Origin: Leptospira barantonii
GTDB lineage: Bacteria > Spirochaetota > Leptospiria > Leptospirales > Leptospiraceae
Direction: 5' to 3'
NCBI RefSeq assembly: GCF_002811925.1
Contig: NZ_NPDS01000002.1
Span: 745,001-809,000 of the forward strand
Length of the DNA stretch: 64,000 nucleotides
Position 1 is the stretch's first letter, and the number at the start of each line of letters is the position of its first letter. The notes beneath the pieces were generated by a model. That model ran no database searches, was not told where the DNA came from, and worked only from the letters and a program-made list of their open reading frames with translations. The position numbers and the translations under genes were made by a program. Of this stretch, positions 52,326 through 64,000 are shown one piece after another.

Positions 52326-52599
52326 GAGCGCTGTATTGTAAGTAAAGAGTCAAGATATTGCAATTGGTCGAACACGCGGCAGTGCACGTATTGAGAGATT
52401 GCATGTTCGCCGCAGTTACGGTGGACCCGTAAGTAGCGGAGCAAGTTGCGTTACAAGAATCGATCGTTCCACCCGGACCGCAGGCAAGAATGTAATTGAA
52501 AAAAGCTTTATCACTGGTTTCGTCGTGTCTTGCATGACAACCCAAAACAACGGTGGAAAGTAAAAGAAAGAATAGAATGATTGAAGATAATTTCCTCAT
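52315..52599 (-). CDS. small Cys-rich lipoprotein
   Basis: A 94-residue protein. Signal segment [15 protein letters not shown] with a good lipobox (VLGC). The mature part holds six more Cys in the spacing C-x7-C-x3-C and later C-x3-C-x3-C, with a Thr/Ala-rich centre ([17 protein letters not shown]). It probably forms disulfides in the periplasm or on the cell surface. The ATG at 52599 with GAGGGA upstream is preferred over 52617. Function unknown. Confidence 0.65.
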   Translation of the reverse strand: MRKLSSIILFFLLLSTVVLGCHARHDETSDKAFFNYILACGPGGTIDSCNATCSATYGSTVTAANMQSLNTCTAACSTNCNILTLYLQYSALNK

Positions 52600-52690
52600 A
52601 AATGTATGATCCCTCATCTCGGAATTTCGCGTAAATCAAAAAAGATTGGACACTGTAAGATTCCACACCCAAACTTTCTAGTACCACTTT

Positions 52691-52891
52691 ATGAAAGTTA
52701 ACGGAAAACCGCTTCGCCTTTCCGAACTGGAATCTACGGAAATTCATTCCTTATTAGAATATTTGAAACTTAGACCGGAAATGGTTGCCATTCAGAGAAA
52801 CGGAAACATTTTAAAACGAGAAATTTGGAGCCAAATCGAGTTGAAAGAAGAGGACCAAGTGGAAATTCTCAGGTTTGTCGGTGGGGGTTGA
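52691..52891 (+). CDS. thiS: sulfur carrier protein ThiS
   Basis: A 66-residue ubiquitin-fold protein with the C-terminal Gly-Gly (ILRFVGGG) that is adenylated and thiocarboxylated to supply sulfur for the thiamine thiazole ring. VNGKPLRL and [14 protein letters not shown] are typical. The 3' end overlaps thiE by 17 bases. No thiamine riboswitch is visible upstream. Confidence 0.88.
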   Translation: MKVNGKPLRLSELESTEIHSLLEYLKLRPEMVAIQRNGNILKREIWSQIELKEEDQVEILRFVGGG

Positions 52892-53534
52892 ACCTATCTC
52901 CTGGCCCGAGCCGGGAATTTATCCCATTTTAGATTTTGATTTTTGCAAAAAGAAGAATCTCGATCTTTTCGATCTTCCGAAACTTTGGTTGGAATATCCG
53001 GATCTCGTTCCGTTTGCTCAGATTCGCGCCAAAAACGTTTCCATTTCTGAATTGGAACGTCTTGTAAAATCTCTTCAAGATGGTTATCCTAACGTTCCTT
53101 GGATTTTGAACGATCATTGGAAACAGGCGATGCTTTGGAACTGTTTCGGCGCTCATGTCGGGAAAGAAGACTACGAGGTTTTGACCGACGCGGAAAAAAA
53201 ACATTTATCCGAATCGGAACTCTTTCTCGGAACCTCGTCTCATTCGTTGGAAGAGGTGAAGAATTTAGATTCTTCTCTTTGGGATTATACCGGGTTGGGA
53301 CCGATTTTTCCGACGGAGAATAAGGACGACGCGAAGTCCGCGGTGGGCACCGATACTTTGGGACGAATACAAAGGGAATCTACTTTGCCCGTTACTTTGA
53401 TCGGCGGGATTCAAGTATCGAATTTGGATTTGATTTTGAAGGAAGGGGCCTTTCTACTTTCGAGCATTTCCATGGCCTGTTTGGAAAAAGAATTTAGGGC
53501 CGCGGCGTTAAAAATACGGGAACAAAATCGGTAA
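52875..53534 (+). CDS. thiE: thiamine phosphate synthase ThiE-like
   Basis: A 219-residue TIM-barrel protein joining the pyrimidine and thiazole moieties. Recognisable parts are [38 protein letters not shown] (standard enzymes have HvGQeD), [25 protein letters not shown] and TLIGGI. The Q to K change in the HVGQ motif and a shortened N-terminus are deviations, so activity is likely but not assured. TTG 52875 or GTG 52881 may start it. Overlaps thiS. Confidence 0.78.
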   Translation: MSVGVEPISWPEPGIYPILDFDFCKKKNLDLFDLPKLWLEYPDLVPFAQIRAKNVSISELERLVKSLQDGYPNVPWILNDHWKQAMLWNCFGAHVGKEDYEVLTDAEKKHLSESELFLGTSSHSLEEVKNLDSSLWDYTGLGPIFPTENKDDAKSAVGTDTLGRIQRESTLPVTLIGGIQVSNLDLILKEGAFLLSSISMACLEKEFRAAALKIREQNR

Positions 53535-53578
53535 GTTTCAATTGACTCTGAACTTATGTCGTATAGGATGTCTTTAGG

Positions 53579-54409
<831 letters not shown>

Positions 54410-54676
54410 GAATCGAATCATTTGAGTTCCTTGCGCTTTCTAATTTTAGCGCAGGTTTGCTGTTGTTCTGATTCATTGTATTCTTATCATTTTGCTTTTG
54501 TGGTGCGGTTGCATCGTTTTCTTGCCGTTAGGATCGCGAGAGCCTTCCTTCCGTTTCTCCAAACGGAACAAATTCTTCTCCTCGATTGTTTGTCGTTAGA
54601 ATCGTAAATTATATTTTCTTTTTTGAATGTAAAAAAGAATTGAGTTCGTTTTTTGAAAGGCGATATTCTTTTCGAT
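54410..54676. other. gene-free stretch before the coiled-coil gene
   Basis: About 270 bases. T-rich. A small plus-strand frame (54422-54607) has no coding character. I see no tRNA, strong terminator or repeat. Confidence 0.35.
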
Positions 54677-55147
54677 ATGGATTTGCCTTATCTTACGTTG
54701 ATCGTCACGACTCTGGTCGGTTTCGGTTCTCTTTTCGGATTTCTTCACAAAATTCGGAAAGAGCTTTCTTCCGAATTTAAGGAAGAAATTCAACTCTTCA
54801 AAGCGGAATTCCAAGAATCTAAAGCAGAAACAAAGTCCGAGTTTCAAAACTTAAAATCAGAAACTAAAACTGAATTTCAAATCTTTAGAGCAGAATTCCA
54901 AGAGTTCAAGACGGAAACGAAGTCCGACTTTCAAGAAATGAGATCAGAAACGGAAACGAAATTTCAAGAATTGAAAAGTGAAATTTCTAGTTTAAGATCG
55001 GAAGTTAAAGAGGATTTGATGCGTATTGAAACCCGCTTTGAAACTTCGAATTCCGCACTTAGAAATCGAATCGATGTTTTAGTCGATTCTCTCGCGATTC
55101 GTTTTCTATCCGAAACTCCTCATAAAAAAAGAAGACTTCAAAGTTAG
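54677..55147 (+). CDS. membrane-anchored coiled-coil protein with hendecad repeats
   Basis: A 156-residue protein. One N-terminal membrane helix (LTLIVTTLVGFGSLFGFL) is followed by about 95 residues of continuous coiled coil built from 11-residue units of the form ETKSEFQNLKS, interspersed with 7-residue units (EFQEFKT). It ends with a short helix and basic tail (HKKRRLQS). The DNA repeats are imperfect. Proteins with this form often act as scaffolds or cell-envelope linkers; no specific role is known. Start could also be the TTG at 54653. Confidence 0.65.
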   Translation: MDLPYLTLIVTTLVGFGSLFGFLHKIRKELSSEFKEEIQLFKAEFQESKAETKSEFQNLKSETKTEFQIFRAEFQEFKTETKSDFQEMRSETETKFQELKSEISSLRSEVKEDLMRIETRFETSNSALRNRIDVLVDSLAIRFLSETPHKKRRLQS

Positions 55148-55294
55148 TTGCCTTTGACCTTGAACAAGCCGTTGTCTAAAACGACTCGTAAAATAAAACC
55201 CTATCAGAACGTTGCGCGAAACAAAATTCTTATCGAAAAACGTTTAAAACGCTATAACTCTCTAACTTTAAGGCCAAAGACCAAGGCTGAATTT

Positions 55295-56791
<1,497 letters not shown>

Positions 56792-56794
56792 TCC

Positions 56795-57449
<655 letters not shown>

Positions 57450-57492
57450 ATAGAACGAGAGTTTTTCCCAGGAACCAAATTACAAGAGGAAA

Positions 57493-59697
<2,205 letters not shown>

Positions 59698-59816
59698 TGA
59701 TTGGCCCTCGTTCAAATTTACTTAAACTTACTATAAGAAAAGTAAGCATTCCCGGTGGAATCATAATAATTGTCCGGGAAGGAAAAATTTATTTTGGGTC
59801 CTAAATTTAGAGAATT

Positions 59817-60734
59817 CTAATTAGAATAAGGGGAGTTTCCCAACGTTGGTTTTTGAGATTTCTGGCAAACGATGTATCTTGGATTCTCCAATTGTTCAAT
59901 AAAGGATGCTAAATCGCATTTGCCGTCTATAAAGACCCGTTTGATTCTATAAGGGTCTTGTCCCGGAAGATTGGACCCGTCCTCGGTCGTAACTAACGCT
60001 TTGTAACCGGATTCTTTCGCTAACTTTACAAGTTTTTCATTGTACCAACCGCAAGGCCAGGCCAAGTAATCGATTTGTATTCCTAACTTGGATTCAAGAA
60101 TTCGTTTGGATTCTTTTAACTCGAAAAGAGCTTCTTTTCTGCCCTTTCCTTGGGTCTTATTGTCGACCCAAGTCACCAAGTTGTCTTTGGGATTCCAAGG
60201 ATGACTGTATGTATGGGAACCGATTTCAAATCTCGGGTTTTTGGAAAGTTCGAGGATGTCGGACCATTCCATATATTCTCCCTTTCCGATTCCTTTCGGA
60301 CCTGCGATGATCCAAAAGGAGGCGGGGAAAGAATATCGATTGAGAATCGGCACCGCACTCAAAACGTTTTTCCAACCGTCGTCGAAGTTCAATACGACCG
60401 CTTTATCCGGTAAAACCTTTCCCTTTTGGATATAAAGAAGAAGGTCTTTCATCGTAATCGGGTGATACCCTTTGGAAAAAAGATATTTCATCTGTTCTTC
60501 GAATCGTTCCAGAGAAATGACGGTTTCTCCGTATTCTTTTGGGGAATCGGTTACGATCTCGTGATAGATCAAAACGGGAATTCCGTTCGGATTCGGTTTG
60601 GAAACGACGGAGGTTTGTTTTTCTCCCGAGGAAGAATTACAGTTTTCTAAGATAAGAAAGAATACAAGGGCGATCGACAAAAGGATCGTCGATCGGTAAG
60701 AACGTTTCGGCCTTAAGCTTAGGAGCGTTTTCAT
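59817..60734 (-). CDS. polysaccharide deacetylase (NodB homology), likely exported
   Basis: A 305-residue carbohydrate esterase family 4 protein. A hydrophobic leader ([18 protein letters not shown]) ends in a Cys, possibly lipidated although ILENC is a poor lipobox. The NodB domain shows [10 protein letters not shown], the metal Asp pair in [12 protein letters not shown], the metal His pair in [12 protein letters not shown] and [12 protein letters not shown]. It probably removes N-acetyl groups from an extracellular glycan; the BcsA-like gene nearby could supply one. The ATG at 60734 excludes a long non-domain N-terminal frame. Confidence 0.85.
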   Translation of the reverse strand: MKTLLSLRPKRSYRSTILLSIALVFFLILENCNSSSGEKQTSVVSKPNPNGIPVLIYHEIVTDSPKEYGETVISLERFEEQMKYLFSKGYHPITMKDLLLYIQKGKVLPDKAVVLNFDDGWKNVLSAVPILNRYSFPASFWIIAGPKGIGKGEYMEWSDILELSKNPRFEIGSHTYSHPWNPKDNLVTWVDNKTQGKGRKEALFELKESKRILESKLGIQIDYLAWPCGWYNEKLVKLAKESGYKALVTTEDGSNLPGQDPYRIKRVFIDGKCDLASFIEQLENPRYIVCQKSQKPTLGNSPYSN

Positions 60735-60739
60735 AAAAA

Positions 60740-61252
60740 TCACGATTCGCTTTTGAGAGGCATATCGCCTAAATAGTTTTTCTTTCCTAGATCCACTCCG
60801 TTGTGACGGAGAATCGAATACGCAGTCGTGATATGAAAGTAAAAGTTTGGAATCGCGTGTTGGATCGCGAATTCTTCGCCCGTGAGATACTTTCCTTCCC
60901 AACGTGGATGGAAAATTTTTATATCCTGAGCCGAATCGAAGTCCTTTTCGACGAAGGAAGAAAGATAGGCTAACGTGGAATCGATTCTTGTTTGTAATTC
61001 GGGAAGAGTTTTTTCGTGGTCCTCGTTTTTTGGAGCTTCCTTTTGGGTAAGACGAGACACGCATAACTTTGCAGTATCGCAAGCGACCTGAACCTGTTTG
61101 ATAAGATGAAACTGATCGGGCGCTAATCTTGAATGGAGCAGAACTTCCACATCGAATTTTTTAGATTCCGAGAAGGATGCTCCTTTGTCCAAAAGGAGTT
61201 TGAGGTTGTGAAGCATTTTTGTAAACTGAAGGATTGTGATCTTGTAGAGCAT
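60740..61252 (-). CDS. DUF1993 family protein
   Basis: A 170-residue soluble helical protein matching DUF1993: [52 protein letters not shown] and [17 protein letters not shown] in the expected order, ending with the [20 protein letters not shown] block. The family adopts a DinB-like four-helix bundle; its biochemical role is not established. The ATG at 61252 is chosen because upstream codons enter the GC-rich intergenic repeat. It stands 5 bases ahead of the deacetylase gene. Confidence 0.82.
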   Translation of the reverse strand: MLYKITILQFTKMLHNLKLLLDKGASFSESKKFDVEVLLHSRLAPDQFHLIKQVQVACDTAKLCVSRLTQKEAPKNEDHEKTLPELQTRIDSTLAYLSSFVEKDFDSAQDIKIFHPRWEGKYLTGEEFAIQHAIPNFYFHITTAYSILRHNGVDLGKKNYLGDMPLKSES

Positions 61253-61379
61253 TGAATTGAATGTTCCCTTGGGGATGTCGCTTTTCTCATTTTTTTGAGG
61301 AGGCTTTTGCGAAGATAGAATTTTTCCAAACAAGAAAAGGGGGTGAGGAGAGATGTAGTTGTTCCGACGATTTCGTTGT

Positions 61380-61425
61380 GAAATTTTTGCGCCCCACCCG
61401 GGTTTGGGTGGAGGGGTGGGTGGTG
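61380..61425. repeat. GC-rich palindromic intergenic repeat, copy 2
   Basis: ATTTTTGCGC, then CCCCACCC (61392-61399), GGGTTT and GGGTGGAGGGG with a single-base interruption. It shares its arms and lead sequence with copy 1 at 41019-41060. A nearby GTTCCGACGATTTCGTTGTG block also has a counterpart, inverted, near copy 1. Confidence 0.6.
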
Positions 61426-61555
61426 GAGCCAAAGTCCCGAGAATTGTCCTTATCACGGAAATGACTTTTTTTCAAGGAGAATTTAAGACGTCGGTGTCGG
61501 AGCTACGACAGAACCTCGAGTCCACGTTTCATCGTCGTTGATGTAAGATTGTGTT

Positions 61556-61589
61556 AAAAAAGAAGAGAGTCTTGCTCGAGAGGGACTCG
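61556..61589 (-). repeat. partial copy of the tRNA-Leu 3' end and its flank
   Basis: The 34 bases match 61754-61788, the 3' part of tRNA-Leu from its T-loop on plus 15-20 bases of trailer including the T-run, with one base deleted. It abuts the structured element at 61583-61725. The layout resembles an attachment-site pair. Confidence 0.88.
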
Positions 61590-61725
61590 CCGTTACGCAA
61601 TTCGCCATCCTGACGAATTTAGCTCCACGGCGTCTCGCTTTGGCCTCGCCACTTCGTGTGGCTCGGAATCGCTTTTCGCTTCTTACGGAAGCTCAAATCG
61701 ATTTACCAAAGCTCGCTTCGAGTCC
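61583..61725 (-). repeat. structured tRNA-linked element at tRNA-Leu
   Basis: A 143-nt element read on the minus strand from GGACTCGAAG to CGGCGAGTCC. Helices: closing GGACTCG/CGAGTCC; P1 GCTTTGG/CCAAAGC; P2 AATCG..CGATT around GCTTC-CGTAA-GAAGC; P3 GCCAC-ACGAA-GTGGC; P4 GCCGT/ACGGC; P5 AATTCGTC-AGGAT-GGCGAATT. P1, P3 and P5 differ in sequence from the CAU-tRNA copies but pair again. The 3' terminus overlaps the tRNA-Leu-derived segment. Confidence 0.88.
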
Positions 61726-61771
61726 GATTTTACTGTGATTGATTGTTGGATTTAAAAAAAAGAAGAGAGTC

Positions 61772-61866
<95 letters not shown>

Positions 61867-61907
61867 GACAGGATGTGAGAGTCGCCTTGAGAGTCAAGGA
61901 ACTTAGT

Positions 61908-62582
61908 TTAGACCAGCTCGTATTTCTTACGTGTCTTTTTATCTTGCGGGTCGATTTGAATGCGTTCGGGATGAAATACTATATTCCAATAACGTTTCGA
62001 ATAAGCGAACATTCCCGCCAAAAGAATCACAACCAAAACGTAACCGGAAACTTCGGGATGTTTGAGAAAACTTTCACCGGGAATTCTAAACTGGATCAAA
62101 GGAATACACATATACCAAAGCACAGCGATCGCCACGAGACCTACGCCGAATTTTCCCCACCAATTCGGTTTTCCTTGAATCCCGCGTTTGAGATAGAGAA
62201 AACTTCCCAGCCACACGCCTAAAATTTCTCGGATGATATAAGCGATTAGAATCCAAAGCGGAAAACGGAAGTAATGAACGATGACGGAAAGTCCACCGAC
62301 CGTTACGATCTTATCGCAGACCGGATCCAAATATCTGCCGAGAACGGATTCTTGGTGGAGAAGTCTCGCCAGAAATCCGTCAAGATAATCGGTGAGCACA
62401 GCCAGAAGACAAGTTAGGATCGCATACAGTAGGAACTCCGTCTTTTCCGGAGAGGAGATATATGTTTTTGTGAAAGCGATGAAAAAAGGTAAGAGAAAGA
62501 CTCTACTCACGGAGAGAAAATTGGAAACGGTGAAGATCCTGTCTTCTAAAAGTTCCTGAGGTTTTTTTTCCTGAACGATCAT
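61908..62582 (-). CDS. pgsA: CDP-diacylglycerol--glycerol-3-phosphate 3-phosphatidyltransferase-like
   Basis: A 224-residue membrane enzyme making phosphatidylglycerophosphate. The CDP-alcohol phosphotransferase signature is complete: TDYLDGFLARLLHQESVLG followed by RYLDPVCDK, giving D-x2-DG-x2-AR-x8-G-x3-D-x3-D. Four to six membrane helices and a basic C-terminus (DKKTRKKYELV). Other CDP-alcohol transferases share the motif, so the substrate is likely rather than certain. The ATG at 62582 is preferred; the frame to 62720 adds non-membrane sequence. Confidence 0.82.
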   Translation of the reverse strand: MIVQEKKPQELLEDRIFTVSNFLSVSRVFLLPFFIAFTKTYISSPEKTEFLLYAILTCLLAVLTDYLDGFLARLLHQESVLGRYLDPVCDKIVTVGGLSVIVHYFRFPLWILIAYIIREILGVWLGSFLYLKRGIQGKPNWWGKFGVGLVAIAVLWYMCIPLIQFRIPGESFLKHPEVSGYVLVVILLAGMFAYSKRYWNIVFHPERIQIDPQDKKTRKKYELV

Positions 62583-62727
62583 CCTGATACGTGTTCCAAT
62601 ATTTTTATGCGGAGAATTCTGTATTCCAGTAAATGAAAGAATTGATTTCCGGAATAGAATTTTTCGACCCGATTGAATCAAAATCGATTGACCGGAGAAG
62701 TTCCTTTGAAAAAGTATCAAGGGAATA

Positions 62728-62802
<75 letters not shown>

Positions 62803-62847
62803 GAATTCGTCTTTTCTCAAACTAATCTTTCAACTGAATAAAATTCT

Positions 62848-62989
62848 GGACTCGAAGCTTTCGAGTGTGAGTGTTTTTCGCTTTCATAAAAGCGAAAAAC
62901 GCGAAGCGAGTCCATGGATGGACGAGCCACGAGAAAGACGCCGCGGAGCTGAATGAAACATGGATGTTACATTGCGTAGCGGCGAGTCC
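62848..62989 (+). repeat. structured tRNA-linked element at tRNA-Asp
   Basis: A 142-nt element on the same strand as the tRNA, from GGACTCGAAG to GCGGCGAGTCC. Helices: closing GGACTCG/CGAGTCC; P1 CTTTC-GA-GTG/CAC-GA-GAAAG with a tandem G-A step; P2 a 14-bp hairpin with loop CATA; P3 GTCC-ATGGAT-GGAC; P4 GCCGC/GCGGC (changed from GCCGT/ACGGC); P5 AATGAAAC-ATGGAT-GTTACATT with one mismatch. The sequence ACGCCG-GGAGC and TGCGTA blocks are shared with the other copies. Confidence 0.87.
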
Positions 62990-63069
62990 CGTGCGTTGCG
63001 ATTTGTCGAACGACCCATAGGGAGTGATACATTGAGTTTGGAGCAACGTGCTGAGTTCCTCCGGAATTC
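62990..63069 (+). repeat. second shared module and partial copy of the tRNA-Asp 3' end
   Basis: After CGAGTCCCGT, which matches tRNA-Asp, comes a block with GACCCATAGGGAG (63012-63024) and TGCTGAGTTC (63049-63058), then CTCCGGAATTC (63059-63069), identical to the tRNA-Asp 3' end and flank at 62798-62808. The GACCCATAGGGAG and TGCTGAGTTC pieces also occur in the repeat beside the CAU tRNA, in opposite orientation relative to its tRNA. The right end overlaps the stop codon of the M48-like gene. Confidence 0.75.
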
Positions 63070-64000
63070 ATCCTCTTTTCAAATCATCTTCAACTAACAC
63101 AAAATCGCTCATCGGATAGAAATACTGGTGAAACGTGTTCTCCACAAAGGAACGATCGAACTCGGGCGTTTCACCGGATACGGAAATTGGCTTTTTCAAA
63201 AATGCAAGAGCGGATAACGTTTTTTCGATTTTGTCCGAGCCGATTCTCTTTGCGACCATTTGCTCCGCATTCCGAGATTGAACATTCGCCAAAACCTGAT
63301 GATAGTTTCGAAATTGACTTTCGGGCGGATTCAAATCGTCCTTTTCAAAAATTGCACGGCACCTTTGCAACCAGATCACAAATCTACTTTTATAAGTTTC
63401 GATTCCGCGGGCGGATTCAAACATAAGGATCGTTTCGAATTCTTCCGGCGTAAGACGATGTAAGAGCGGAACGCCGAGCAAAAGATGAATTCTTGAAGGC
63501 CCGAAGATTCCAAAACGAAAAGAACGCAAAAACGAAATATTGCGACTTTCATTCCATTGGATCGTATGGACTTTAGGTCCTCCCATTTCAATTTCGATTC
63601 TTTTCAAAAGAGAATGAAATCTTTCCAACTGGAATGAATCCAATTCTTTCGTTCGGATTCGTTTCAAAACATTGTGATCGGTCGCTTCCGGTCGAATCCA
63701 AAACGAACTTAAAAAAATCCAAATTGTATAGAAGACGGAGCAGATCGCAAAAAAGGCCGGTAAGTTAAAAACATAAAAGAACAATTCGCTCATCAGTTCA
63801 TTGAGGAATGTGGAACCTTGGCAACACCATTCGTGAAAACTAATCCCCAACAAGTATAAGGAAAATAGAATCGCCGAGGCTAAAACGACGTAGAAAAATT
63901 GTAAGAGCGTCAGCAGAAATAAATAAAATCGAAAACGAAAGGGGGATTCTTTTTCAAAAGAATCCAAACGTGATATCGAAGCGGAACGATCCAAAGTTTT
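63068..64000 (-). CDS. M48-like membrane protein lacking the zinc motif, partial at window edge
   Basis: About 310 residues visible. Two hydrophobic regions (LFLLTLLQFFYVVLASAILF and FYVFNLPAFFAICSVFYTIW) are followed by a cytosolic or periplasmic domain with the M48/Ste24 peptidase layout (FGPSRIHLLLGVPLLHRLTPEEF). Where active enzymes have HExxH the sequence reads TILMFESARG, so catalysis is unlikely. The frame is open at base 64000. A TTG at 63994 could start it, but the ORF probably runs a few codons further right. The stop codon falls on the edge of the tRNA-Asp repeat. Confidence 0.62.
   Translation of the reverse strand, partial: KTLDRSASISRLDSFEKESPFRFRFYLFLLTLLQFFYVVLASAILFSLYLLGISFHEWCCQGSTFLNELMSELFFYVFNLPAFFAICSVFYTIWIFLSSFWIRPEATDHNVLKRIRTKELDSFQLERFHSLLKRIEIEMGGPKVHTIQWNESRNISFLRSFRFGIFGPSRIHLLLGVPLLHRLTPEEFETILMFESARGIETYKSRFVIWLQRCRAIFEKDDLNPPESQFRNYHQVLANVQSRNAEQMVAKRIGSDKIEKTLSALAFLKKPISVSGETPEFDRSFVENTFHQYFYPMSDFVLVEDDLKRG

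Noticed and set aside
52600..52690. Thiamine pyrophosphate riboswitch ahead of thiS
   Set aside because: The conserved CUGAGA and ACCUG-type blocks are absent from the short upstream region.
61583..61725. Integron attC site or group II intron domain for the tRNA-linked element
   Set aside because: No GTTRRRY/RYYYAAC core sites and no domain V-like hairpin; helix plan does not match either.

Overview
The window is a Leptospira chromosome segment. It carries leptospiral-type lipoproteins with relaxed lipoboxes, a porin-like outer membrane beta-barrel, a DUF1577-like protein, large GT-C and O-antigen-ligase-type membrane proteins, and many TTG/GTG starts. The G+C content looks moderate by eye (not computed). 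The gene set would fit a saprophyte or the pathogen clade; species is not assigned. Both window edges cut a gene: an acyl-CoA dehydrogenase on the left and an M48-like protein on the right.

Layout. 0-7.3 kb: acyl-CoA dehydrogenase, outer membrane protein, double-ACT protein, MFS transporter, phasin-like protein, bifunctional-nuclease-like protein and a GAF/alpha-beta hydrolase. 7.6-9.6 kb: ankyrin protein, then a tandem non-coding repeat abutting a CAU-anticodon tRNA. 9.7-14.6 kb: a minus-strand run of envelope and regulatory genes (two exported proteins, HEAT repeats, a response regulator, a MAF-family protein, an acidic omega-like protein). 15-19.5 kb: thioredoxin-like lipoprotein, class I glutamine amidotransferase, SecA and a lipoprotein. 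19.6-30.5 kb: a heavy-metal RND efflux operon (CzcC-, CzcB-like, an extra beta-barrel candidate, CzcA-like) followed by a second CzcA paralogue. 30.5-36 kb: porin-like protein, CCA-adding enzyme, RNase HI and aspartate/glutamate leucyltransferase. 36-46.7 kb: a polyprenyl-phosphate-sugar and glycan block with DprE2-like SDR, DprE1-like FAD oxidase, GT-C, GT2, another GT-C-like protein, O-antigen ligase and an AftB-like protein. 46.7-57.5 kb: EAL protein, PilZ-like protein, guaB, LolA-like protein, rsmE, thiS/thiE, WecG-type glycosyltransferase, coiled-coil protein and lysS. 57.5-64 kb: BcsA-like glycosyltransferase, polysaccharide deacetylase, DUF1993 protein, pgsA, tRNA-Leu, tRNA-Asp and the M48-like protein.

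The most striking signal is non-coding. All three tRNA genes in the window (CAU anticodon, Leu-GAG, Asp-GUC) are followed on their own strand by a 142-144 nt element. It occurs four times because the first locus is tandemly duplicated. The copies differ in sequence, yet their stems keep pairing through compensatory changes. Each copy is bounded by GGACTyG and CrAGTCC, which match the host tRNA's T-loop/T-stem, including the single variable base. Beyond the element lies a partial copy of the same tRNA's 3' end. I know of no described family with this form, but I could not search. None of the tRNA genes encodes CCA, and the CCA-adding enzyme is encoded at 33 kb.

Two other points stand out. The MAF-family gene has clear homology upstream of its first conventional start codon and a terminator-shaped hairpin inside that stretch. 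The DprE1/DprE2/AftB-like grouping suggests polyprenyl-phosphate-pentose (possibly arabinose) chemistry in a spirochaete.
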